Source: Taenia hydatigena (lineage: Eukaryota > Platyhelminthes > Cestoda > Cyclophyllidea > Taeniidae). Taken from it: a stretch of 64,000 bases of DNA. Shown here piece by piece: positions 1-11,165 of the stretch. Every line of letters begins with the position of its first letter. Position 1 is the stretch's first letter. The stretch is taken from assembly GCA_036345935.2 (NCBI GenBank), contig JADWOT020001577.1, forward strand, positions 1,907,795 to 1,971,794, read 5' to 3'. Under the pieces are notes generated by a model, which saw only the letters and a list, made by a program, of their open reading frames with translations, made no database searches and had not been told where the DNA came from. A program made the translations under genes and the position numbers.

Positions 1-1910
1 ACTTTTTAGTTTTGACCTCCATAGCCCCTCTTCAGTTCAATATTTTGATTTGTCGACCTCATCAGGCATTGTTGATTGTTGTCCTTGACAAGTTAGCCGA
101 CTTCGACACGTCATTCTCTATTCCTCTCCATGGTAATATATATGGCCCTCAGTGATTCCCCATTAACATAGTCAAGTTGCTTGAGTCAAACAATTGGATT
201 CTGGGCCGTACATTTGTCCACTCCCTCCTAATGCTGCATAATGATGTACACAATGGCCAGCTCCTCTAGCTGCAGTTATGGAACCGATCAAACCTCGGTT
301 TCAATACCAGATGGATTTGAGCTACGTCCATGAGGTTCTTTTGACTGGCGTATAATAAAGCGGAAATGAAATCAAAAATAAGGCCTTACAAGTTAAGCTG
401 CAGTAAGTTATTCAAATCAAGGAATGACTGACATTAGCCAAACAAAGACAGGCACAAAGATCCCTTATTGCATGTAAAAATTTTGGCGATGCCTGTAAGA
501 ATTCTTAATTTATGCACACTATAATAGCAAAGGTAGCTCATTTTCATGACGGAAAAGAAAAAATTTAAGATGCATTGCTTTTGTTCAACTTTGATTGAAA
601 TTGGGCATAGCTTACCCAAATCACAAAGAATGTTGAGATTTAATACGCCAGACAGTGGAAGAGGTTATCCGCAAGAGTTTTATCTCATCGCCTATAGCAG
701 GCAATCATTCATTCATTACTTCCGAAAACCCCTCTTTTACTCCCACCTGTTTCTTTGAGGAAGGATTTATGCATTTTTAGAATACATTCCCTATCACATA
801 GCATCACAATTCCAGAAAGGTTACACGAATCTGCACAGCCACCATCAACAAACGAGTATCCCACCTTTAAACAACTAACTTTTATCTGCAGCGACCTGTC
901 GGTGGAAGTCTATGTTTGAAGCCTAATTTAATTGCAACCGGTATAATCAGACTAATGAATGTGGCTTTCGAATTTTAAAGTAAACGATTTTCTGTTGCGG
1001 GCGGTCTCCTAGTAAAGGGCGAATTACGCTCTCTGTAGGCAAGATTGATTCCGTCGCCACAATGTCATACTGCCGACCTCAGAGTTCTGATGCAAAGTAG
1101 AATAGCAGAATGGAATGGCATTGTGATAGACATCTCTCACTTTTTTTTTCCTTCTTGACAGACTTTAAGTAAGCGATAAATAGTACCATGTTCTGCGTCT
1201 CAGATATTATCAATTAGTCCCTAGTGTGCTTAGGTTCAGTCATACAAGGCACGAAAGACTGTCCGAGTGAACAGTACCTTCGCAATGGTGCATGTCAATA
1301 GGAATGGATTTTAATATTTCACAAAACTATAGCCTCTCTCAAAGTTTAAATGGCTTTGTGTAACAGTAAACACGCCACAATAATGTATAAAGGCAAATTC
1401 AGCAAGTACAAGTGCGACAGTTGATGATTTGACGTTTTGCTTTATTTGCCAGACAGTTATTAGTTCACCGTTGCTGGTAGAAGTTTTAAGTCTTTTCCAA
1501 AAATTTAGCAGGCCAGAGTAGCATGGAAGGACTGTCGGTTTTGGCCAGGGTAGCCTCAGGACGCTAAAATACTACTGCTGCGGCCGACTTACTACAGAGC
1601 CGGAGCACAACTAGCAGAAAATCATGCGATTGCGTGTGTAACTACACATCCAAATAAAAATAGCAGCTTAATACCTGTTTCATTGCAAAAAAGTTGTGCT
1701 TTGTTCCATCAATGAGGTGCATCGTTTTGTCTTCAAATTCTGCGGTCAAGGCCTACTGAAAACAACTTCAGTAGTTTTAGCAGGTCATTAGGGATAAAAT
1801 TTATGTATTTGAATTGCTCCCACCAATTAAATCAATAGTAAAAGTACAAAAATCCCATTGGCATGGGACATTGCCGTAAAATGGATATCGTGATGTTAAA
1901 ATCTGACTGT
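1..1910. other. AT-rich intergenic DNA, no gene seen
   Basis: Only short ORFs without recognisable domains are present. Bases about 121-340 weakly resemble stretches near 23.06-23.15 kb and 28.92-28.97 kb, which suggests old dispersed repeat DNA. I see no RNA gene or clear promoter. Confidence 0.5.
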
Positions 1911-2900
1911 CTGTTGAACTCCCAGCTTTGATTGGGCTAAAGCTAAAGGCTACCGTAGCCTTTCAGCACTATAAACGACTCTAATATATTCTCGGGTCTA
2001 CCATTATGGCTTATTTTGACTTCAAAAAAGCACACTAGTATTAACAAACATCTACTCTGCCCTATATTAAAGCATGCTAAGTCCTAACGCGACAGAAGAG
2101 CGATATATTCTACCGATGAGAAACTCAGAGACGACCCCTAATAGAAGCGTTAAAATTAACGTCAACTTTTGAATACTACCCCAATCCTATGCTTTGCAAG
2201 ACTACTATTAGCAACTGAGTGAGTATAGCCGTAAAGCACCTAGAGGAATACATTGTGGGGCTGTTTACGATGGCTGCATGATGTCAATGAGGTAAGTGCT
2301 TAACATCTCCTTCGCCCTTCTACTATTCCTGTAGAACCCAGATGGATGCGTGAGTGGTAGAATAGATGTAAGAACGAAGAAGCAAAGAGGTTCAGACGCA
2401 AAGTACTACCTCTACAGTGCGATGCTGACCCCCGTTTTGGTTGCTTGACTCTGCTTTTAAGACGCTGTTCTCTCAACAAGCGATGGACGTCGACTACCTT
2501 TCCCAGTACGATCCCAAAACAGGACGAAACTCCAGATCCGTTGGAATTGTCACGAATTAGTGTTCCCGCTGTCAAGCATCTTCTCAATTGTGCGCAAATT
2601 AAGTGTTTTTTGTGCTACAGCTCTGCCAACGTTTTGATGGTCGACACGCGGACTTCACCGAGGAGATCGCCAGGGAGCGACTCTTGAATGTTTAGAGTGA
2701 CCATGCCATACTTTTATTAGTTAACTTCTTTTTAATTGCATAAGTGCTCGAATCTCCATCCTTGTGTATATGTTAAAAGACATGGTCTCCGAGCCCCACC
2801 GACAGTCCCTCAGCTCTTCTGTGTGTCGCAGCACATTCTCTCTCCAACCAGTATGGTTTCTTTGTCTTCCGGGATGACTCAGCTCGCAGCATTAACTACA
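1911..2900 (+). mobile_element. Decayed TRIM-like LTR element
   Basis: This stretch follows the order of the better-preserved element at 24212-25155 in the same orientation. Its first part (about 1911-2035) resembles the LTR. Two internal landmarks are shared and colinear: about 2179-2220 matches 24539-24575, and about 2570-2600 matches 24776-24805 around the string AAGCATCT. A second LTR-like stretch ends near 2900 in AACTACA. The spacing from internal landmarks to the LTR ends agrees with the better element, apart from about 150 extra bases in the middle. The copy is very divergent, so its borders are approximate, and it encodes no protein. Confidence 0.4.
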
Positions 2901-3129
2901 AAGACCTATTTACAGCGGTGGAGAAAAAGAAAACATTTTATCTCTGAGCATCTATATATAAATTAACGAAGTTTGCAGAAACACCTTCCAAATATGTTAA
3001 GCGGTTAAAGGATTTTTTGCATCAGTATTTCCATGCATTGATAAATTAATGCTGCCAAACATGATGTTATGGTAAAAAATGCAGAAAAATTCTAAGAATA
3101 TATGTTTTTAGACTAATAATGGCATTCAT

Positions 3130-3315
3130 TGTAGCGCCCCGAGACTCCTCGAAGGCAAAAGAGGGCAGAATGCTGGGGTAGAATATATATATATTCAACG
3201 GACAGTGGAAATAGGCTACTGGCATGGCCCGGAGGCCAGCCCACGAAGCTAGGGCAGTACGGCCAACTCTGTGACCTTGACTAAAACCGGTAGTTCCAAC
3301 AAACAAAACATTACA
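3130..3315 (-). mobile_element. Solo LTR of the TRIM family, intact, with 5-bp TSD
   Basis: This 186-bp unit runs on the plus strand from TGTAGCGCC to TTACA, so it has the TG...CA ends of an LTR. It is flanked by a perfect 5-bp target-site duplication, TTCAT, at 3125-3129 and 3316-3320. It shares most of its length with units at 10980-11165 and 50273-50458, including AATATATATA, GGCATGGCCCGGAGGCCAGC and CCGGTAGTTCCAACAAAC. Strand is minus relative to the element at 24212-25155. A single LTR with its own duplication indicates recombination between the two LTRs of a former element. Confidence 0.85.
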
Positions 3316-6300
3316 TTCATTACCATTGGTCCCTCGAAACAGTGAAAGTTGAAATAAAATGTCATTGCGTAATTTAGCGATTTGGACAAAATTGGGCGGA
3401 ACTGCAAAGCTACGACTTACCTCAAAAACATCTTCAAATTTCACTGTTTTACTTTTGAAGGTTTACATCTGCTTATAACGGGTCAGATATGGAAGGGATA
3501 AGACTGCTGAAACGCGCGACATTTTTCATTACAACAATCATGCAAAGTACTTTATCAGCCTGTCACATTGTCTTGAATAGAAAGGCTTTAAATCGGCCAT
3601 TTTGATGAAGAACCAGACAAATGATTTTGCCCTGGGTGTGGAAAGACAGTCTACCGGATCACTTTGTGACGCTGAATGAGGCTAGCATTGTGAAAAGCGC
3701 TGAAGCCCTGGACTTCAAGGTGGCACTCCAACAAAGGAGGCTGGAAAACAGCTACTCTAGGAAGGCACAATATTAGGCGAAGAAGTTGAGTTTGTTCAAG
3801 AGTATCACACTCACCATATTTTGCACAGATTTATTCTTTTACGTCCGTGATTTGGTGCTATGCTTATTTTAATTCTTTTACTTGTCTTAAGCTAGTATTT
3901 GTATGAAGTCATCAAAGGTTGCCATCGTTGTCCTTGTACTTAATAGAATTGCCTCATTAAATACTCCCAAGTGTCGTTTATGTGTTAGGCTAAGAAGATC
4001 ACTTCAAGATGACAAAAGTTATTAAAAGATCGCACGATTCGAAATTTCATGACTTATGCATTAGTTACTAAAGGGACTTTTCATAAAAAGCACGGGTTCT
4101 AATGCATTAAAACAAGTAAAAAGTGAATGAAGCAAAGTCTACTTTAACCTACCGACATAATGCCTTTGATGGCTGTCGACTACACACGGCAATCACTTAT
4201 CTGCTATAAACATCCACCTCAACAGAAAGGTTTCGTCGCCTCACATGGTATTCCACAAATAGTGCTGACAGGTCGGCACGATCTCACACCATCTGACAAT
4301 TTGCCACAACCTCACTCCCCCCTTATCAAGATTCTCCACGTTGCATTCAAACTCAACTTGTACATCTGATGATGTTTGTTTTGTACTACTATGGAATTGG
4401 TTGGCAAAGTGAAGAGAAGTTCGTGGGTCATTCAAGAGAGGTGGGATGGATGAGAATGCCCTCTAGGTATTGGACTTGTACAAGAGATCCGGTTGGTTCA
4501 GTATTTGCGACGAGGCAACCAGGAAATGATCCTCTAAAACGGAATTGTTTAATTGCAGAATCACAAACACAAAAGCAGTACCAGTAGAGTGTGCGTGGAT
4601 TTTAGGCAAAAATTTTTGCTTTAACATCTTCATCAATTTTATCTTTTCCACACTACTCTCTCCGTTGTTCTGCGCTCGCACGCATACTGTGAAGATTGGT
4701 GAAAAACTGCAAGGGGTTTTTCCTGCGTGTTTCACCAGATCTTGTATAAATGCAGTGGCTAAAGCAACAAAAATGTTTCGCTTTCAAATAATTCAACTGT
4801 TCTTTGGAGATTGACTTGGATCCCTACTTTTCCCTAGGGTGTACGACGACATGTAAATGGCCGCGGTCCAGCACAGCTTTGGCATTTAGAGGTAAGTTGG
4901 ATGAGGCGGAAGCAATAACTCCCGACGGAGTCGCATCCTATGTGTGGAAATTTTATTGTGGAAAATAAAATTGGCAGCATTAATGAGGATGGAGATGATA
5001 GCACGTGTGTGTTCACTCGTCGTTCTGCAGAAGGAATCTTCCATTTGTGTAGTGTTTAGTGTGAGGGAAGAGGTATGCACGAGAGTGGAACAGTGTTGCG
5101 ATTGAACCATTCAATCGCTCAAAGATAAAAGAGATGTTGGTGCACAAGACGAGGGATTTGGCTGCGTGTGTAGCTACATGCAATATGAAGTGTGAGGCGT
5201 TTTAACTCGCACCGGACTCCTCGTCAGAGGCTGAAGTGCTTGTGATGGCGAGTACTTTGAATGAAAGCCGTGCACCGTAATGGATCCTTTAAACCAGTAT
5301 CGTCCATGCAATTTGACGCCTTACTTTTTTTTTATCCATTTTGCTGCAGGTGGATTATTTGGGCTTCCCTTTAAACAACTAACGACGTTCTCGAAACCCC
5401 GCATCAATCAGCTTCCACTCGCCATGCTTCTTGTCCTTTCTTTTACTGTTAATTAAGTGCAAAGAGAGTTGTGCATTGGATAGGGTCTCAACCACCTGTA
5501 CTGATTCACCACTAATATACGTAAGTATGCTAGTAATGCTTAAGCTGGCTCGTAAGCCGCCGTCAACACCCGTATTTGTAGAATCGTTGCAGTCGGCAAT
5601 GCCCCGGACCGGGGATCATCCAAGTGGAACATTGACCTTGACGGTTTTGGTCAGGCGAGACTTCATATGGCTAGGCGGGATTAAAAATTCAAAGCGAAGC
5701 GAATCTGACTAAGTCGTCGACGCAGCAGGTTCAACCCAATGTACGAGTGTCATTTGATCCCAACCGCTTAATGGTAAGGCGATTACACCCGTAGATTACC
5801 TATACGCATATTGTCCACACTCTGATCCTTATGTTCACTGAAGCAATGAGATGGAACACAGGCTAAAGATCTACGCCAGGCGAGTGTGTATAGGGGGTTT
5901 GTGTAGGCGATGGAGAAGGATTGGAAGTAGGCAAAAGGTGGTTAAAATTAGAGCCCTAAATATGAGCATGGCGATAGGATGAGAGGTCTGACCTCCTGTC
6001 CGATTGCTCCTCTGTGAACTACCGAAAATTTTCATTCCGCTAGTAGAGACAGAGACGATTTAAGACTAGTGTACATTAGCTTACTTTACAGTGTCCAATT
6101 TCATCACCTCAGCTCCCAGCATGCCGTTAACTTTGGGTGCCTATAAACAACATCTGAAGTGAATTCTCTTCCTTGTAAACACTGAGCGGTTTACATTTCA
6201 AAAATAATTTAAGACTATGCTTCAGTTAAGCCATGCATTTTTTGCTTTTTTACTGCGCATTTGTGAAGCGGCTAATTTTACGCTCCACCTACCATTCTGT

Positions 6301-6789
6301 TTGCTGTAGGTTAAAAACCTTCTCCGCCGATGTCCGGAGCTGCACGAGCGTTTTTTTACTCCTCTACTCCATGAAACATCCTCTTAACCGCTTTCGCCGT
6401 TTCGCTTCGCAGTATTAATTTAACTTTCACGTACAGTTCATAGAATTTCAACAAATGAATTTTCAAAGCTCCTTTTTAAAAGCTTGCATTCTTCCTTCTG
6501 CGGTTCCAAATTCGTGTGGGAATAAACAAAATAGCTTACTTGGGAAGCTGGAGAAGTAAAGCGTTTTAACTTAATTTTTGGATACTTTTAAACAAAACAG
6601 GCCGGTAAGCGTCACCATTTGGTAAATATATTTCTGCTGAGCTTCTTTGTATCAATTTATTCAAACTAAAGGTAATGACTACCTAACCTGCTTATTTAGC
6701 TTTTTGTCTTGGAAACTCTCGGAGATGTGGTGCCCGAGCCATGGCAGCACTTGTGTAAGTCGACAACGCTACTTATAACTTCTTTAGTA
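3316..6789. other. Intergenic DNA, no gene seen
   Basis: All ORFs are under about 95 codons, show no recognisable domain, and do not join through splice signals into anything I recognise. No RNA gene or tandem repeat was seen. Confidence 0.5.
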
Positions 6790-6995
6790 CTATGTCCTCT
6801 TTGGACTTCAGGGAAGACTCGCAGTGCTACAGTTGCACTGGAATGCGAAATCGATCCAATAATGTCATACTTCATTCTTTTGACTACCGGTCTTTTAGGT
6901 AGCCATGCTGCTCCTTTGGCATCAATCCCTCTGTATGTATTCTACTCCAGTATTATGCCTTCTTTTGCATTCGAGGAAGACTCGGGACAATGCAT
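6790..6995 (+). mobile_element. Two degenerate TRIM LTR fragments
   Basis: Bases 6790-6832 look like an LTR 3' end, finishing in GTGCTACA. Bases 6881-6995 follow the LTR again: ACTACCGGTC, then TATGTATTCTACTCCAGTAT, then GCATTCGAGGAAGACTCGGG. Internal deletions have shortened both. An overlapping 151-codon ORF (6709-7164) has no domain and is incidental to the repeat. Confidence 0.5.
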
Positions 6996-9900
6996 AGAAG
7001 AAAACAAAAATTTTTTCCACTGCCAAACAGAAAATTTTATGTTTATAGAAGAGAATCACGCACCGTGGATGGAAGATTCTGTACCGACTGTTAAAAGAGG
7101 GGTTAAGAATGGTGTAAACTTTCTGAAGCTACCCCAGTTCCCCGTTCCGCTTAAAGGCTATTGACATCCAAAGCTTTTCAAGTCATAAACCATCTAAAAT
7201 AGTTTAGTACAGAGCTGTCTGCGGTACCTGTTTAGAGATTTTGATTAAAATGAATGCTCTATGCTTCCTTTATCTCTTTACCGGCTAGATTGAGTTCCGA
7301 TAGATTTGACTTGCAGCACTGAAACGAAAATAAATAGCAGGGATGAAGAGCCACGGGTTCTTATATTCACAATTAGTCCTCCCTTGAGGCAGTGTTCTTG
7401 CAAGCAGCTGTAACCGTCCAAAGCGGTCTCGATGTTGTCCCCTTCCTCAACACAATTCCCATGCAGGCTGAAACTCAGGGACGGACGGGATCGCCAAGAT
7501 GGAACTCTGATGCTGAGGTCAAATATCGCAAAAAGTTAATGACTAGTATGAATTTGTGGTAAGTGTTTCTGTTTTTAAAGCGCCAACTATCTTGTGATGG
7601 CTAGCGCAGTAGGATTACAGCCAAAGAGGCTATGGATCACTTTGACTGTTTGTCCAACTCTTCGTTCCATACTTTGCTGGGCGATGTAGCTTCCGAACTA
7701 AGCCATTACGTACATTGATAGCACCTGATCTATCCTAGCTATGTTTCATTTCAAGACTCTGGATACGATTTAGAAGGTCTAAAATGCCTTTATCACACCC
7801 ACAAAGTGTCTTCGGCGTTGACAATTACACTTTTTGATCTATGCAACACTTTTCTTGATCTTTACCCTTCACCCAAAGCAAAAAAAAGCACATAGCTAGA
7901 TATGTTGATAAGCTAAATGAATTATCTAGAGTGAGGCATCTTATATGGCAGGAAGTAGCCAAGGATGTACAATTTCTCGAGGTTTTATTGCGGATTTGGG
8001 TGTGCCTTTCCACCAGAGTCAGTGACGTCCACTCAGCCATGAGGTTTAATGCAACCTGATAGTCTGTCACTTGAAAGAAGGCTTTCATAACATGGTAAAT
8101 AAAGAAGAAAAGTCTACGTTAGACTTGATCATGCGAATATTCTGCCCCATTAGCATCAACATTTATCATGGAGTTTTCAATGATCAGATCAAGGTCGCAT
8201 TCCCAGCCGTCTCTATTTTTTGCCCTTTTGCTTGAAGTTTCCCTTCCTTCACAAAGTGCCGACGCTTTTTTGCCGTTTAACTAATAAACAGTGTAAAATT
8301 TTGCTTGCCTTTGAACTGGTGAACTAATTTTCCCTCCAGTTCCTTGAAACGGTTGGCTGCAAAGTACGTCACGGAAAAGACAGTTGGATAATAAGAAGGT
8401 TAAAGCAATTTTGAAGATCCGGAATGTAAGCTAATTTAGTGACCAAATTTGTTACTCGTTTCTGATGGTTGTACCCAAATTACTGTTACCGACATTTAGT
8501 GCATTTTCAAGCCTTGCTCTACAGAGTTAAGGTGCGTCTTGCGAGTTCGTTAAGATCTTGACACCATCACTTAGAACACAATGGTGAAAATCAAGCCCCC
8601 TTAGTTATTTATCCTTATTTTGTTCCTCTTTTAATCACTAGAGGCTTTACTCGAATAAAAAACTCTCGCATATGGATCTGCCTCACTCCAATGTAAAGTA
8701 CAACAAGGATTGGTGAATAAAGCCCCTTGGAGGCATTCATCAATGACCGCTTTTAAACTGCTTTAGAGTGTAAGCGGATTTCCTTAATCATTGTGTACTT
8801 TTGCTTCAGTTCATGGTGGTCAGCATTGAAATCCTTCACCGGTTTATTTGGCCCATTGCTTTGTTACACGGCATGGCCTTCAGGTCGCGCCATTGGTCCC
8901 TCAGTCCTTCCGTGTGTTGAGAATACGTCTGCTGCTGTGGTAAGTGGAAATAATTTAGACGCTAAAGTATGCTTGAGATTTCTTTTCGAGTCTAAGCTTT
9001 AAAAGCATTTTGACGGCAGATTTTAAGTAATGCGAAATTCGAGGCATCGAGGGCCCTTCTGCTACCGTTACGGCTGCATCAACGATGAAGTTCTCGCGTG
9101 TTGGGGGGATAAAAGACCCACAAAATTTACTTCAGTGTAATAACAAAGGAAAATTTATTTCTACGGTGTGATGAAGCAGAGTGAAGGAAAGCAACAAATA
9201 GAGGAAGTGTCATTTGCTGTTAGGAAACAAATTGTTTGTCATTTTAAATGTATGATGGCGTACTCGGCTGCTTTGATCATTGTCAAAGGAGTAGACTTCA
9301 GAAAGAAAGTAGGGTGAGACTTTTAATCGCCAGCACAATAATTCTTTTAACTCAGTTTGCAACAAGGGCTCTATAACTCATTTCAAACACAGTAGAGGAG
9401 TTCTTGCTTAGTGTGTGGGAGGCCTGAGAGACAAAGAGCTTGGCTGGATGCAACTTTCGGGGACTAAAGAGTTTATGCCTGTGTGGATATACATTTTGGC
9501 ATTATACTGGCTTTCTGACTCTCAGAATGGCAAATTTTTGTCCGAAGTAGAAATCAACTGCTTTGCAAGGCTAACGATTGCATTGCTGGACGAAAGTTAT
9601 ACCCTTTTAATGGTAGTGGGTTCTGTCAGCTTATTTCAGCTTCTCAAATATCGCGTCTCTTGATTGGCGGACGACATCAAGAAGGGAGTTCTACTAGCCG
9701 GTATTGCTGAAGGCCGGATTTTGTCCCGTGGGAAAAGCAGCAGTCGCTTTTTCTGGTAAAATTTGACCAAAAGTGACCCGAGATAAGGGTTTAGCATGTT
9801 GCTGAACTATTCTTTCAATAGCTGCGCTCAGAGCTGGAAGTAAATAGCTCTCAAAGTTAACCTTCGACAGGTTGGATCGTGACCCCAATTAAACCCTTCG

Positions 9901-10979
9901 GAGGTTCAAATATTTTAAATATGCTTTCATTATAGTCATCTAGCATAATTGGGTTCGGTCAGCACTTGTAATCGCGCTCTAATTTGCCATATATGAAGCT
10001 GTAATGCGCCTAAGACCTTGAAAAAGATTTGACTCGCATGACGACTGGGTGCTTCGTATCCCACCTGTACATTTGACCTTATTAGGTAAAATTTACTGTC
10101 GGTAATTTCTTTAATTCAGTAGTGTGAAGTAAGTATTTGATTTCTATGTGAAAAAAGACTTCCAAGCTAATGACTAGCGTTCTTAAAGACAATCCTGTTT
10201 GGTTCGACTGCCCAAACTGTACGCAATCTTCCTTAACATCATCTTCCCTTCTATGGTATGGCTCATACGCGGTATCACGATTTAAAGCTACCCGCTTTTG
10301 TGTTTGAGGGAGTTTAATTGAAGCAGAATAAATTACTGTCATGTCTAATGCCATTTGATTGCGGAAATTAGGGGAACTGCGGAAATGTCTCGGTGAAAGT
10401 GGCTATGTTCACGTGTACTAATATTTATGGCATTAAATTACGGCCATGTAACGTATGTCATGCCACCAACAAACTCGTTTTAACTTGCTTTTAAAGGTTG
10501 AGGTCGAAAAATTTCCCACTTTCATTGCCACAAGTTGTTGTTTGCTAGGAGGTGCGAGGCAACAGCCACTTTAGGTTGGCCCTCGGTGTCCCATATTTAC
10601 AGTTGTCCGTCAGTCGGATACGTGGTATCCGGAGCAAAAAACTCGCATAGTCTCGATTGTAGTTGTCTAGCATTTCAGAGGCAGTTGTGGCTGTGTTTTA
10701 AACCTCTAAATGTGCTGAGAAGCCCTAAAATATGATTTGTTGAGCTCCTTTTCATTCGATGTTCTTTTGTAGAATATCAAAGAATTCATTTGCAGCATAA
10801 TTTATAGCTACTTGAGCATCAACTAGCAGTTTTTCGTGGAATGATAAATAACCTAGCAGTTGGAAACGGAATATAGGTGGCACGCAAGGCCATAAATCAG
10901 GAGTGACTTTTTGTTAACATCGGAAAAAGATGGTTATGAAAGCGTTAATTTCACAATTTCAAGAAAGCCAAAGAGTAAA
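6996..10979. other. Intergenic DNA, no gene seen
   Basis: Apart from a weak LTR remnant near 8.84-8.93 kb, this stretch holds only short featureless ORFs. I found no exon chain, tRNA or tandem repeat. Confidence 0.45.
8837..8930 (+). mobile_element. Weak TRIM LTR remnant
   Basis: The order of matching words follows the middle of the LTR: ACCGGTTT, then TTGGCCCATTGC, then GCATGGCCTTCAGG, then CTCAGTCCTTCCGTGTGTTG. Similarity is low and the ends are lost. Confidence 0.35.
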
Positions 10980-11165
10980 TGTAGCGCCCCGAGGCTCCCT
11001 CGAAGGCTAAAAAAGGCAGAATGCTAGAGTAGAATATATATATTCAACGGACAGAGGGAAATGAGTTGCTGGCATGGCCCGGAGGCCAGCCTACTCAGCT
11101 AGGGCAATACGGCCACCTCTGCGACCTTAACCGAAACCGGTAGTTCCAACAAACAAAGTACTACA
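10980..11165 (-). mobile_element. Solo LTR of the TRIM family, nearly perfect TSD
   Basis: This 186-bp unit runs from TGTAGCGCCCCGAGGC to AAGTACTACA, the same length as the copies at 3130 and 50273. The flanks are GTAAA (10975-10979) and GTAAG (11166-11170), a duplication with one mismatch. It contains the AATATATATATTC core that could act as a TATA element and the CCGGTAGTTCC motif. There is no internal region and no second LTR nearby, so it is a solo LTR. It reads minus relative to the element at 24212. Confidence 0.85.

Noticed and set aside
2445..2687. 80-codon ORF as a gag-like fragment
   Set aside because: The similarity to 24.7-24.8 kb is at the DNA level and the frames do not agree, so this fits non-coding TRIM interior.
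3067..3444. 125-codon ORF across the solo LTR
   Set aside because: It reads through a repeat and both flanks, so the frame is accidental.
6709..7164. 151-codon ORF, the longest in the left half
   Set aside because: It covers degenerate LTR fragments, starts from a non-ATG codon, and resembles no protein I know.
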